Shown here: positions 9,790-19,096 of the stretch, one piece after another
Position numbering within the stretch: the stretch's first letter is position 1
Layout of the letters: the number at the start of each line of letters is the position of its first letter
From: JACCXG01 sp963785755
GTDB taxonomy: Bacteria; Acidobacteriota; Vicinamibacteria; Vicinamibacterales; 2-12-FULL-66-21
Direction of reading: 5' to 3'
Assembly (NCBI GenBank): GCA_963785755.1
Contig: CAWAXG010000050.1
Location: 1-64,000, forward strand
Length of the DNA: 64,000 nucleotides
The notes under the pieces: generated by a model
What the model was told of the DNA's origin: nothing
The model's input: only the letters and a program-made list of their open reading frames with translations
The model's database searches: none
Position numbers and translations under genes: made by a program

Positions 9790-10620
9790 CTACCGCCGCC
9801 GCGGCAAAAGGATGACGATGGCGGCGCGCACCTTCCATGATGGTCCGATGTCTGGATGCGCCGCAAAGCCGCCGACACCGACCTGGTAACTCGCGGGGAA
9901 CACGCCGAATGACGACAGCTTACTAACACTCATATTGAGCGGGACTGTCCACCTGTCCTCCTCGACTTCCCAGTTGGCGGTCGTCTCCGATTGGAGAGTC
10001 ACGGTGAGTGTCCGTGTCACCTGGTACGCGAAGAACGGTTGGAGGAACATTTGATTGACGTCTGCGCGCTGGGTGTTGCCGGAGAAGGACCACACCTGAT
10101 TCCACAGTGCGCCGTATGTCATTTTTCCGGTCTGCTTCAGGACGACGGCGGTTGGACCGGCGCTCCACTTCTCCGTTCCGAGACTGGCGACGCTGGTTGA
10201 GGGAAGGCTGATCACCGGTCCAACGCCCCACATCAAACCTGGCCGCGAAGGCGAGACGAAGAACGAGGTCAAAATGTCGCTGACGCCGAACGCCGGACTG
10301 CCACCGTCGACGAGCGCCGGCTGGCCGACAAACGGCACGATCACTCTCGCGATGAGATTCCAGTCATTGTTCAGCGCAAACGGCATCACCGGCTGAACGT
10401 TCAGAATGAACCGCGTCGCCTCACTCGGCCCAACGTTTTGTTCCCAGTTGAACTGGAACGGCACGCTGACTAGGTCTGAAATCGGATTGGCGAGTTTCTT
10501 GGCGAGGTCCTCGGCGTCGCCCTGTGTCGGCGGCGCCCCAGGTGGTTGCTGGGCTCGAGCCACCGTGGCCGCGCACACCAAGATCATTGAGAGAATCGGT
10601 ATTACACACGGTCGCCACAT
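9790..10620 (-). CDS. outer-membrane transporter-like beta-barrel protein
   Basis: About 276 residues with a signal peptide ending VARAQ. The mature protein begins with a helical stretch (DAEDLAKKLANPISDLVSVPF) and then beta-hairpins such as NVQPVMPFALNNDWNLIARVIVPF and GVSDILTSFFVSPSRPG. This arrangement (QQPP..., NPISDLVSVPFQFNW, VQPVMPF) is typical of a group of porin-like 'transporter' proteins related to the MetA-pathway/OmpW-like barrels. ATG 10620 is preferred over 10635 because CAGGTG lies just upstream of it. The C-terminus ends in LLPRRR rather than an aromatic residue, which is unusual for a BAM substrate. The frame is intact. Confidence 0.65.
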   Translation of the reverse strand: MWRPCVIPILSMILVCAATVARAQQPPGAPPTQGDAEDLAKKLANPISDLVSVPFQFNWEQNVGPSEATRFILNVQPVMPFALNNDWNLIARVIVPFVGQPALVDGGSPAFGVSDILTSFFVSPSRPGLMWGVGPVISLPSTSVASLGTEKWSAGPTAVVLKQTGKMTYGALWNQVWSFSGNTQRADVNQMFLQPFFAYQVTRTLTVTLQSETTANWEVEEDRWTVPLNMSVSKLSSFGVFPASYQVGVGGFAAHPDIGPSWKVRAAIVILLPRRR

Positions 10621-10681
10621 TACTTCACCTGCCATTGAGGTCGTTGTGCCTCGCCTCGACGGCTGTCAAAATGCGTGGCGT

Positions 10682-11845
10682 CTAGATGCCTTGTCGCGCG
10701 CCGAGCACCTCGCGCACGCTTCGCGGCTCCCGCCGCTCCTGACCGTTGAGCCGATGGCGTGCGATCGACGAGCGCCGGTACACTTCTTTTCGTACTCGCA
10801 TGATCTCGCCGAGTGGCGCATGCTCCGCCGTGACCCGCCAGGGGGTAAAGGACAACGCGTCCATTTTTTCGAGGTTGTCAGCACCGGAAATGTCCTGCGC
10901 CGGTAAACGTACCTTGGCCACGGTGACGAATGGCGAGAGCGCCTCCGGCCATTCGACGGTCACGTCCTGGACGGGCATTTGCTCGAGATTCGTGCAGAGC
11001 TGCACCTGCAGGTCGAACTCGAAGGGCCGCTGCTTCAGCTCCGCCACCAGCGCATGCCGGTAGGCGTCGGGATCGGACATCAGATCGACAACGCGGCGTT
11101 CGATGGCGTCTGCGAATGCCCGCACGGGAGCGAAGCGCACCTTTGCGATGAAGTCACCGTGGCGCACAGCCCCCTCCGTCCAGTAGGTCGAAAGCAAGAC
11201 ATTCTGCGCGGGCAGCCGAGCCAGTGCGAGAAATGTCAGCAGCTCATCCCACGCCCAGTCCTTCTCAGCGAGCGTGCCCTTCCCGGTCAAGAACTCCGAC
11301 AGCAATTGGTGGGCGCCGGCCTTGCCTCTCGCAAAGTAACTTGGGGCGTCGGTGAACAGCTGTTGGATGAACAGATAGTGCGCCACCGTGTTACAGAAGA
11401 AGACGGGCATGTTGATGGTGTTGTAGTCGAACGTCCCTGCGTCTGGCTCGTCGTCCACGAGGGTCGTACCGGCAATGTTGAACATTTTGAGCGCCAGCCC
11501 GAATGCATTCGATAGTGTCGCATCTGCACCGAGATGCGCGACACCGTTCGAGAAGCGAATCAGCGCATCGTGCCGTCCAGGTGTGGCGTAGATGCCTTGG
11601 GCATATCCGGGCGGCAGCCCGTCAAGAATTTCCACCTCGGCACGCACAAGCCCATACCCTTTCGCATGGGCGAACCGTACCGCGCGTCCCACACCCTCGC
11701 CCGCAACCGAGTTGACCACGTATTGTTCGACTCCGGCGACCACTGTCTCGAGATCTTCCTCGAAATGTGCACTCAGCGCGTCGAGCTCCGGTGCATATCG
11801 AACGAACTGCGCTGGAGCAGGCGCCCTGGTTTGTGTCATGGCCAT
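10682..11845 (-). CDS. small catalase-family heme protein (SrpA/allene-oxide-synthase-like group)
   Basis: A 387-residue catalase-fold protein, shorter than classical catalases (about 480-500). The distal heme His is kept in RFAHAKGYG (His60). The proximal Tyr ligand is kept in the Arg-x-x-x-Tyr stretch RKEVYRRSSIARH (Tyr356). GRHDALIRFSNG matches the heme-pocket Arg/Phe/Ser/Asn region. Members of this short group act as peroxidases or on fatty-acid hydroperoxides rather than only as catalases; the substrate here is unknown. There is no signal peptide. ATG 11845 has AAAGGAA upstream. It lies 12 bases downstream of the DyP peroxidase gene, so both heme proteins are almost certainly co-transcribed. 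Confidence 0.8.
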   Translation of the reverse strand: MAMTQTRAPAPAQFVRYAPELDALSAHFEEDLETVVAGVEQYVVNSVAGEGVGRAVRFAHAKGYGLVRAEVEILDGLPPGYAQGIYATPGRHDALIRFSNGVAHLGADATLSNAFGLALKMFNIAGTTLVDDEPDAGTFDYNTINMPVFFCNTVAHYLFIQQLFTDAPSYFARGKAGAHQLLSEFLTGKGTLAEKDWAWDELLTFLALARLPAQNVLLSTYWTEGAVRHGDFIAKVRFAPVRAFADAIERRVVDLMSDPDAYRHALVAELKQRPFEFDLQVQLCTNLEQMPVQDVTVEWPEALSPFVTVAKVRLPAQDISGADNLEKMDALSFTPWRVTAEHAPLGEIMRVRKEVYRRSSIARHRLNGQERREPRSVREVLGARQGI

Positions 11846-11857
11846 CGTCTTTTCCTT

Positions 11858-13317
11858 TCATGCCAGGTTGGCGATAAATTTGATGGCTGTGATGCTCGGC
11901 AGAAACACGTACGCAGCGGCTTTGGTCGTCACGAAGGTTGAGAGACCCGTTACCTCGATCGGCGGGCCCCCATTTGCCTGAGGGATCACGAAAATGCTTT
12001 CCGCGGGGTCCTGGGTGCCAATCAGTGGATCTTTCGACTGTGGGTGAAGCCTGACGGCCCCGGCGAATTCGCTGTCATTGACCCACCGTCGCAGCACGAA
12101 CTCATACTGGTTTTCGATGTTCGCGTTGATGAAATAACCGAGAATCCCGCGCTCGAGGCCATCGTACGGCTTCCGCGGATCATAGGTCGGCCCGTACGGC
12201 AGAAGGCAACGCGTCAGCCGGTGAGAATTATTGCTGCCGCCGGGCACCCCCTGGCCCTGAATTGGCTGACCTCGTGGATTGACGCGGCGGATGTGTGCGC
12301 CGACGGGACAGCGGATCCCCTTCGCATCTCCAGAACCATCGGCATTCACATACTCGAAATCGTTCAACTGTTCGGGCGAAATCCCTCCCGCAGGGCTATC
12401 CGTGTCCGGTGACAAGGCGAGCGGAACGCCGTTGCGCCATCGCCCGCACATCTTTGCCGCGAGCAGTTCAGGATCGATTTTGTCTTTGTTCGACTGCAGA
12501 AAATTTTCAAAGCCAACGACGTCGGTCTCGATCTTTTTGAACACTCCAAAGCTGCCGTTCAGGCCGAGCTGTCGCGGCTCCGGTACCTCGTAGTTCTCAG
12601 CGTCTTCCCGCAAGACGAAGAGCCATGGCTCGCAGGGCTGCTGGTGATCAGGGGGATACTTTCCGGGCCGCCGCGAATGGTGGTCCTGGAGATGCCGTCG
12701 GTATATCCGAAGTGAGTCTTGCTAGTGGGGACGGGTTGGCCGTCTTGCATCTCCATCAACGCCATCCCGTCCTGGCGCCAGATTTCTCGAAAGGCATTGC
12801 CTTCGGCAAACCAGGCACACACCCTGTCGCTGTAGCTCTTCATCGCGTCCGGGCTGATCGCGTGCAGCGTCACCAGGACGTGATCGTGCCCTTCTCCAAA
12901 ACCGCCACTCCAGTTCTGCGGCGCACTTGCTCCGACATCTCCGACCAACTCCGCTCGTCGCGCGGCTCCTTCGGTGAACGCGCCAAATGACTTGAACGAC
13001 AGGTTTGGGACGCGTTCGTTTATCTCGAGCGCCACCAGTCCGGGCCACGTGATGCCGATGTTGAGGCAATAGTCGGGCTTGCGACGCGGGGCCGCCGCGG
13101 GATTGTCTCCCGGTCCGGGCGCGAACCCCACGTGCCAGTCCTCGGCGGTGGTGATTTGCGGGGCGTCGGATTCGTCGCCGCTTATGAGCCGTCCAAGTTG
13201 CCTGCGCGCTTGCGCCGGAGTTCCTACCGTCAACAGGAAATGCCGCACCATCGGCATCCTGTAACCGCGGAGAATGAAGCCCTGAATGTCCGCGAGGTCG
13301 AGCGCGGACTTGTCCAT
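11858..13317 (-). CDS. DyP-type heme peroxidase, one frame break
   Basis: The sense reading starts at MDKSALDLADIQGFILRGY (ATG 13317), the usual N-terminus of DyP peroxidases. It contains the GxxDG motif as GYTDGISR and later the proximal heme His in CPVGAHIRRVNPR. Between them, near 12,650 in CCCCC, the frame shifts: the protein continues as QQPCEPWLFVLREDAENYEV in the next frame and runs to TGA at 11858. The restored protein is about 485 residues with no export signal, so it is cytosolic or encapsulated rather than Tat-secreted. A longer in-frame extension to GTG 13479 lacks a ribosome site. The catalase-like gene follows 12 bases later and a three-copy paralog array lies upstream. Confidence 0.8.
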
Positions 13318-13481
13318 CGTCCCCGAATCGCCTTCAGTCTGCGCGTTCTCGCGTCGCCTTCGACGAAGCATTCGGCGAAGAAGCCCCGGGTCTTCCCTCG
13401 CCGGGGCTGCTGGTGCTTTGATCTCCTTGGCCAACGCGTCCCTCCGGACTGATGATGGTTCGTGATCACGTGACACCACTG

Positions 13482-14338
13482 CTATCGAGCGGTGGCCGAT
13501 TGTGACTTGCGATCGGCCAGCAGGGCTTTAATGTCTTGAACCGAGAGGCCTGGATAGGCGCTGTAAAACCCGATCGGCGGATAGTTGTTTTCCAATGCCC
13601 ACTGATAGAACGCCTGGGCGTTCTTTGCTACTGACGTTGGCGGCGCGCCAACGACATGTGGAAAGAGCAGTATCGAACACGACCGTGCTCTTGTCCGCGA
13701 AGTCCTGGACGTACTTCTCGAAATCACCGTCGTAGACCGTGAAGAAGCCCAGGTGGTTGTTCTCAAAGGGCACCCAATGGGAGAAATGCACCGTCCCAAC
13801 AGAATCCAACGCTTTCATGTGCCCTTCTCATGCAACAGGGCCTTCCCGACCAGCTTCAAGGCAAAGGCTTGCAGACGTGACTTGAAGGTCATGTATATCA
13901 GCAAGGGACTCTGCGGCGTCTTGCCTGTAAAGCCCGCCGCACGCGCGCACGCCTTGATGTCCTGAACCGAAGCCTCGTAAGCGGAATACGTATCGAGAGG
14001 CTTGCGGACATGAGACTTCAGCCATGTGATGACTCTCTGAGGGTTACCAGCCACGGGCGTGGCTGGAGGGTCGTCCACGTGTTTGAAGATGGCATCGAAC
14101 ACCGGGCCGGCATTCTCCACGAGCCGTGTCAGATGTGCTGGTCGACCTCGCCGTCGATGTCCGAAAGGAAGAGAAGCTTCTCGTCTCCCTTGACCATGAA
14201 GCGGGAGAAGTGCACGGTACCGAGCTGGTCCTGCGTCTTTGCGAAATCGGGCATCAACGGGGGCAGCTCTTCGGTGAGCGCCTTGGCATTCGCGGGTCCC
14301 TTGATCGGGAAGTCAATCGTGAGGTGGCTCTGGCTCAT
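13482..14338 (-). CDS. internally duplicated protein of unknown function, tandem copy C (frame-broken)
   Basis: Third and most damaged copy of the array. It starts at ATG 14338 (AAGGAG upstream), with half-domain 1 (GTVHFSRFMVKGDEKLLFLS, then DGEVDQHI). The frame breaks near 14,132 with two surplus bases and resumes at VENAGPVFDAIFKHVDDPP. Near 13,815 the first half ends in TGA overlapping an ATG (ATGA) that opens half-domain 2 (LDSVGTVHFSHWVPFENN). A further break near 13,665 leads to the C-terminal FPHVVGAPPTSVAKNAQAF and SVQDIKALLADRKSQ. Its 5' leader is nearly identical to that of copy B. It lies 164 bases upstream of the DyP gene on the same strand. Confidence 0.6.
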
Positions 14339-14410
14339 ATCGTGTTTCTCCTTGTGTTTTGTTCTGCTTTGCCAACGCGGAGCTCCTGATTGATCGTCGT
14401 TCCACAACGG

Positions 14411-15266
14411 CTATCGAGTGGTGGCCGGTTGTGACTTGCGATCGGCCAGCAGGGCTCGAATGTCTTGAACCGAGAGGCCCGGATAGGCGCTGTAAAACCC
14501 GATGGGCGGATAGTTGTTGTCCGCTGCCCACTGAATGAACGCCCTGGCGTTCTTTGCTACTGGAGTTGGCGGCGCGCCAACGATTTGTGGAAAGATGGTA
14601 TCGAAAGCGAACGAGGTTTTGTCTGCGAAGTCCTGGATATACTTCTCAAAATCACCGTCGAAGATGGTGAAGAAGCCTAAGTGGTTGTTCTCGAAGGGCA
14701 CCCAATGGGAGAAATGCAGCGTCCCGACAACATCATTCGCTTTATGTCCCTTCTCTCTCAGCATTGCCGGCCCGACTAACTTCGAGACAGAACCTTGCAC
14801 ACGTGACTTGAAGGCCATGTATGTCAGCAAGGGGGCTTGTGAGGTATTGCCTGTAAAGCCCGCCGCACGAGCGGCCGCCTTGATGTCCTGAACCGAAGCG
14901 TCGCCGTAAGCGAAATACGTGTCGAGTGGCTTAGGGACATGAGACTTCAGCCATTTGATGACCCTCTGAGGGTTACTAGCCACCGGCGTGGCCGGAGGGT
15001 CGTCCACGTGTTTGAAGATGGTGTCAAACACCGGGCCGGCATTCTCCACGAGCCGTGCAATGATGCGTGTCGATCTCGCCGTCGATGTCCGAAAGGAAGA
15101 GCAGCTTCTCGTCTCCCTTGACCATGAACCGGGAGAAGTGCACGGTACCGAGCTGGTCCTGCGTTTTTGCGAAATCGGGCATCAACGGGGGCAACTCTTC
15201 GGTGAGCGCCTTGGCATTCGCGGGTCCCTTGATCGGGAAGTCAATCGTGAGGTGGTTCTGGCTCAT
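14411..15266 (-). CDS. internally duplicated protein of unknown function, tandem copy B (one frame break)
   Basis: Best preserved copy, about 284 residues, starting at ATG 15266 with AAGGAG upstream. Half 1 (about residues 35-135) carries GTVHFSRFMVKGDEKLLFLS, FDTIFKHVDDPPATPVASN and DTYFAYGDASVQDIKA. Half 2 repeats the pattern as GTLHFSHWVPFENNHLGFFT, FDTIFPQIVGAPPTPVAKN and FYSAYPGLSVQDIRALLAD, with a basic linker (about 140-170) between. The second half is in one frame with the linker here, showing that both halves belong to one protein. The frame is broken once, near 15,060, by one surplus base in CATCATTG. I do not recognise the family. Each half has the strand-helix-strand look of a ferredoxin-like fold. 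Confidence 0.65.
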
Positions 15267-15338
15267 ATCGTGTTTCTCCTTGTGTTTTGTTCTGCTTTGC
15301 CAACGCGGAGCTCCTGATTGATCGTCGTTCCACAACGG

Positions 15339-16193
15339 CTATCGAGTGGTGGCCGGTTGTGACTTGCGGTCGGCCAGCAGTGCTTTGATGTCTTGAACCG
15401 AGAGGCCTGGATAGGCGCTGTAAAACCCGATCGGCGGATGGTTGTTTTCCAATGCCCACTGATAGAACGCCTGGGCGTTCTTTGCTACTGAGGTTGGCGG
15501 CGCGCCAACGACATGTGGAAAGAGAGTATCGAAAACAACCGTGGTCTTGTCCGCGAAGTCCTGGATGTACTTCTCGAAATCACCGTCGAAGATCGTGAAG
15601 AAGCCGATATGGTTGTTCTCAAAGGGCACCCAATCGGAGAAATGCACCGTCCCAACAGAAGTCCAACCCTGTCTTTGCCCTTGTCATGCAACAGGGCGCG
15701 CCCGACCAGCTTCAAGGCAAAGGCTTGCAGACGTGACTTGAAGGACATGTATGTCAGCAAGGGACTCTGCGGCGTCTTGCCTGTAAAGCCCGCCGCACGC
15801 GCGCACGCCTTGATGTCCTGAACCGAAGCCTCGTAAGCGACATACGTATCGAGAGGCTCGCGGACATGATGCTTCAGCCATTTGATGACCCTCTGAGGGT
15901 TACCAGCCACGGGCGTGGCCGGAGGGTCGTCCACGTGTTTGAAGATGGCGTCAAACACCGGGCCGGCGTTCTCCACGAGCCGGTCGATATGCTGTGTCGA
16001 CCTCGCCGTCGATGTCCGAAAGGAAGAGAAGCTTCTCGTCTCCCTTGACCATGAAACGGGAGAAATGCACGGTACCGAGCTGGTCCTGCGCTTTCGCGAG
16101 ATCGGGCATCAACGGGGGCAGCTCTTCGGTGAGTGCCTTGGCACTGGCGGGCCCCTTGATCGGGAAGTCAACGACGAGATGACTGTGACTCAT
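15339..16193 (-). CDS. internally duplicated protein of unknown function, tandem copy A (frame-broken)
   Basis: First copy of the array in transcription order, about 284 residues. It starts at ATG 16193 with AAAGGAG upstream and reads MSHSHLVVDFPIKGPASAKA, then GTVHFSRFMVKGDEKLLFLS. Near 15,995 one surplus base breaks the frame just before DRLVENAGPVFDAIFKHV. A second break near 15,660 (one base short) separates the linker (LLHDKGKDRVG) from half 2 (SVGTVHFSDWVPFENNHIGF). It ends SVQDIKALLADRKSQPATTR. The total length is a codon multiple because the two breaks cancel. The upstream leader differs from those of B and C. Confidence 0.6.
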
Positions 16194-16269
16194 ATGCGTT
16201 CTCCTTTTGGGCGTGATACTGGTTGAAGCTACGAAACGATTGACTTGCGACCTTTCGGCGCGGCACGCG

Positions 16270-16578
16270 TCAGGGAATCATGCCGCAGTCGAACATCTTG
16301 TTGACGATCGGCGCTGCCACCTTGTCGATGAACGCTTTGCGCATCTCGGGATCCTTGTGCAGTTGCTCGAACGCCTTGTCCTTCATCTGCGCCTGTTTTG
16401 GGTTTGGCGGCTGCTGCTTTTCGGCCAACAGCTGCTCGCACGAAGAACTTTGGTATTTCTGGATCACCTTCTGCGCGATGCCCTCCATCAGCGGGTATTT
16501 CCCCGCCGGCTCTTGCGAGGTCATCGCGACGGCAGCGAACACGGACACAAAGAACGCGGTGGCGATTGGTCGACTCAT
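16270..16578 (-). CDS. small secreted protein of unknown function
   Basis: A 102-residue protein starting at ATG 16578 with a strong site (AGGAGGAG about 8 bases upstream). A signal peptide covers the first about 20 residues (IATAFFVSVFAAVAMTSQ). The mature part is helical and charged, with CEQLLAEKQQPPNPKQAQM and a closing MFDCGMIP; two Cys (about 48 and 98) could form a disulphide. I do not recognise a family. It lies 29 bases downstream of the next secreted protein gene (16608-17318) on the same strand, so the two are likely co-transcribed. Confidence 0.6.
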   Translation of the reverse strand: MSRPIATAFFVSVFAAVAMTSQEPAGKYPLMEGIAQKVIQKYQSSSCEQLLAEKQQPPNPKQAQMKDKAFEQLHKDPEMRKAFIDKVAAPIVNKMFDCGMIP

Positions 16579-16607
16579 GGCGTGACTCCTCCTGGTTGTA
16601 GATCCGC

Positions 16608-17318
16608 CTATTGTGCAAGCTTCTGGTAGTTCGACTTCGTGATGCGGACTTCGATCTTGCTCTTCGGGATCCCGAGCACCACCGCGCCCGGATAGCTCAC
16701 CCCGTCAGGGAGTGCGTTCATCGTCACCTTCAGCGTGACGGCGTTGTCTGGCTTGTCGAGCCAGGTCTGGACATCGATTTGCTGCATTGCCTTGACGGTC
16801 GTGTCGAACGTCAGCATCAACGCGTCGTTGGCCTTGGCGTAGCCCGGGAACTTGAGCGATACGCGGCCGGGGCCCGCCTGAGAGATCGACGCGGTGCCGG
16901 CATTCATCACCACCTGCATCATGTCGGGGGAGGGTGGGAGGTATTGCTGGACGAGCGCCACCGCCGCCTCGAGCTCCTCCTTCATCTCCGCCGTCTTGTT
17001 CGCGATCATCTTGCCCTTCACCCCGCGCTTCTTCTCTGGCGGGGGTGGCTCGACGACAGGTGTCTTCTGCACCTTGCCGTCGGGCCCGTAGCGGCACATG
17101 TCCACCTTCGTGCTCTTCACCTCGCCCTTGAGGCTGAGCTCGGTCTTCTCGACCCAGGAGTACGAGCGAAGGGCCTTTTGATTGAGGGCCGCGGCCTGCT
17201 TGGCGGCGGCCAGCTTCTGCTGCACGTCCTGCTTAGCGTCCTGCGCGGCCAGCGGCGCCAGCACGATTGCGGCGAGCGCGCATGCGATCCCGATCAACCT
17301 CGAATGCCTCGTCTTCAT
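16608..17318 (-). CDS. secreted protein of unknown function
   Basis: About 236 residues, starting at ATG 17318 with AGGAGAGG just upstream. The signal peptide ends near APLAAQ. The mature protein begins with an Ala/Gln/Lys-rich helix (QQKLAAAKQAAALNQKALRS). A region with SYSWVEKTELSLKGEVKSTK and RYGPDGKVQKTPV then resembles lipoprotein-carrier-like (LolA/LppX-type) exported proteins. Next is a helical part (AEMKEELEAAVALVQQYLPP) and a C-terminal beta region with DVQTWLDKPDNAVTLKV. Function unknown. It lies 13 bases downstream of the frame-broken glycine-zipper gene and 29 upstream of the small secreted protein. Confidence 0.65.
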   Translation of the reverse strand: MKTRHSRLIGIACALAAIVLAPLAAQDAKQDVQQKLAAAKQAAALNQKALRSYSWVEKTELSLKGEVKSTKVDMCRYGPDGKVQKTPVVEPPPPEKKRGVKGKMIANKTAEMKEELEAAVALVQQYLPPSPDMMQVVMNAGTASISQAGPGRVSLKFPGYAKANDALMLTFDTTVKAMQQIDVQTWLDKPDNAVTLKVTMNALPDGVSYPGAVVLGIPKSKIEVRITKSNYQKLAQ

Positions 17319-17331
17319 GGTCCTCTCCTGC

Positions 17332-19096
17332 TCAACGCACGGCCACGTTCGTCGTGATCTCCAGCTGCAGTGGCACCGCCAGGGTGAACGCTTGCGGGGT
17401 CTGCGCCGCAATGACGGCTGGTTTGACGGAGCTGCCCGCGGCCGCCGCGCCGCCGACACCGGTCCCCACCGCCGCGCCGATCGCGGCCCCCTCGCCGCCT
17501 CCGGCAATCGCACCGATGGTGGCGCCCACCGCGGCTCCGCCGACCAGCTTCTTTGCTCCGCTTGCTGTCCCGCCGGAGGCATTCAGGGGTTGCGTCTTGA
17601 TCGGCAGCACGCGGCCGCCGACCTGCATGTCGGTCAGCGTCACGCTCAACGTCGGCTGGCCCTTCATCTTGCTGCCGGAATCAACCGCGCTCACCACGCC
17701 GAACACCTTCGTGCCCTGCGGTGCCATCATGCGGCCGTTGGCGGCGACGTCCTGGTCCAGGAAACCGTGAAACCGATTGCCGACCTGCGCGGTCGCGGAG
17801 CTCACCTCGGTGGCCAGCCGGACCACGAGGACCGTACCCGCAGGGGCCTCGAGGCGCTCCACCACCGCACGGACAGGGGCGGCCGCTGGTGCCGCGGGCG
17901 TCGTGCTTGGAGCCGACACTGGAGCCTTCGCCGCCGCTGGTGCCGACGGCGTCGGCGGCTTGGGCGCCGAAGCCGCCGGGGCACCGGATGGCGGCGAAGG
18001 CGGCGCGTCCACCATGACGTACATCTCCGCGCCGTCTGGCGAGAGGTACGGCACGTAGTAACGGCCGCCAGCCTTGAAGTACATCGTGTTCAGCTGGACG
18101 ACCTCGAAGTTGGCGGGCAGTGCCGCGACGAAGACGACCCCTGCTGGTGCCGTCACCACCACGAACGATTCCTGCGCGCCGTTCATCACGCGCCGGTAGA
18201 ACGCATTGGCGCTGAGATAGTAGGTGGTGCCTGTGACGCTCACGAGCACGCGCGTCGCCGGCAACGTCGGCATCGCGGCGCCCTGCGGCGCGGGCACCGC
18301 CTGGTACGTCGTCTTTCCGTCGCTGGTCGTCGTCTGCTTGCAGTAGTGGCCGTCCTGCGACACCAGGTACTTGACGCCCAGAATTATGAGAATGGTCGCG
18401 CCTGGAGGAGGGTAGCTGTAATACGAGTAGTAGGGTGGCGGAACGGGGTAGTAATAGTGGACGCCACCATATGTATAGGGCCGGTAATACGTGCCGCCGT
18501 AGGTGTAGTAGGAGCGACCGTAATATGTCGAAGTCCTGTACCCCGATGGCAACGTGGTCGTCACACGTCCGCCGTACGGGCCGGCCACCGCGGTGTTGTA
18601 CCCGCCATACGGCGTGCGGGCGGCGGCGGCGCTGTAGGTGCCGTTGTATTTCGTGTTGACCGTTCCGGCGACCGCCGGCTGGCCGTAGTAGGTGCGGCCC
18701 GCCACGGCTTCGCCGGAGGCCGAACGCCCGGTGCTGGTGCGCGCGCTCCCCTCGACGGTCGCGTAGCCACCGTGACCCTCGACCTCTCGGGACCGGGTCG
18801 CCCGACTCGCCCCACGCCGTCGTGGCGGTCGTCGTCTTGTCGATCTCTCGGTTCTCGGCGTCCACTTGCCTGGTCGTGCTCCGCGACGCGCCGCTCTGCG
18901 TCTGTGCCTGCCGGGTGGCCGTCCCGCCGGAGCTGGTCTGGTTCACCGTCCGCGTGCCGCTCGCACGCTGCCCCTGCGCGGAGGTCGTGTTGCCGGAGTG
19001 GGACACCGACCCACGGCTGCGTTGCGCTTCGAGCGCGGGGTTCGAGCCGACGACAAGAGCGATCAGGGTGACCGAAATGGTCAGGTGACGACTCAT
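17332..19096 (-). CDS. exported glycine-zipper protein with Tyr/Pro-rich region, one frame break
   Basis: Starts at ATG 19096, overlapping the stop of the DUF2092 gene by ATGA. A signal peptide (MSRHLTISVTLIALVVG) leads into a Ser/Thr/Gln-rich low-complexity stretch. Near 18,785 the frame shifts and the protein continues through a Tyr-Gly-rich stretch (TYYGRSYYTYGGTYYRPY), a PPPYYSYYSYPPPG segment and a hydrophobic ILIILGVKYL. A beta region ending YYVPYLSPDGAEMYVMVD follows, then a Pro/Ala linker. Last is a C-terminal domain with VLVVRLATEVSS...DQDVAANG, DMQVGGRVLPIKT and a glycine zipper (GGAAVGATIGAIAGGGEGAA). The Gly-zipper suggests membrane or self-association. The restored length is about 588. 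Function unknown. Confidence 0.6.

Larger units (their letters stand above)
13482..16193 (-). repeat. tandem array of three about 927-base gene copies
   Basis: The three start codons lie at 16193, 15266 and 14338, 927 and 928 bases apart. Spacers B/A and C/B share the same about 60-base stretch from the stop codon through GGAGCTCCTGATTGATCGTC, and B and C share their leader. This points to recent unequal duplication of the C/B unit. Confidence 0.8.

Noticed and set aside
13482..16193. Programmed ribosomal frameshifting in the paralog array
   Set aside because: No slippery heptamer is apparent at the break points and the size of the shift differs between copies; sequence error is more likely until shown otherwise.
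17182..19071. Plus-strand open frame of 629 codons
   Set aside because: Antisense to the glycine-zipper gene; Arg-rich low-complexity text, no start context.
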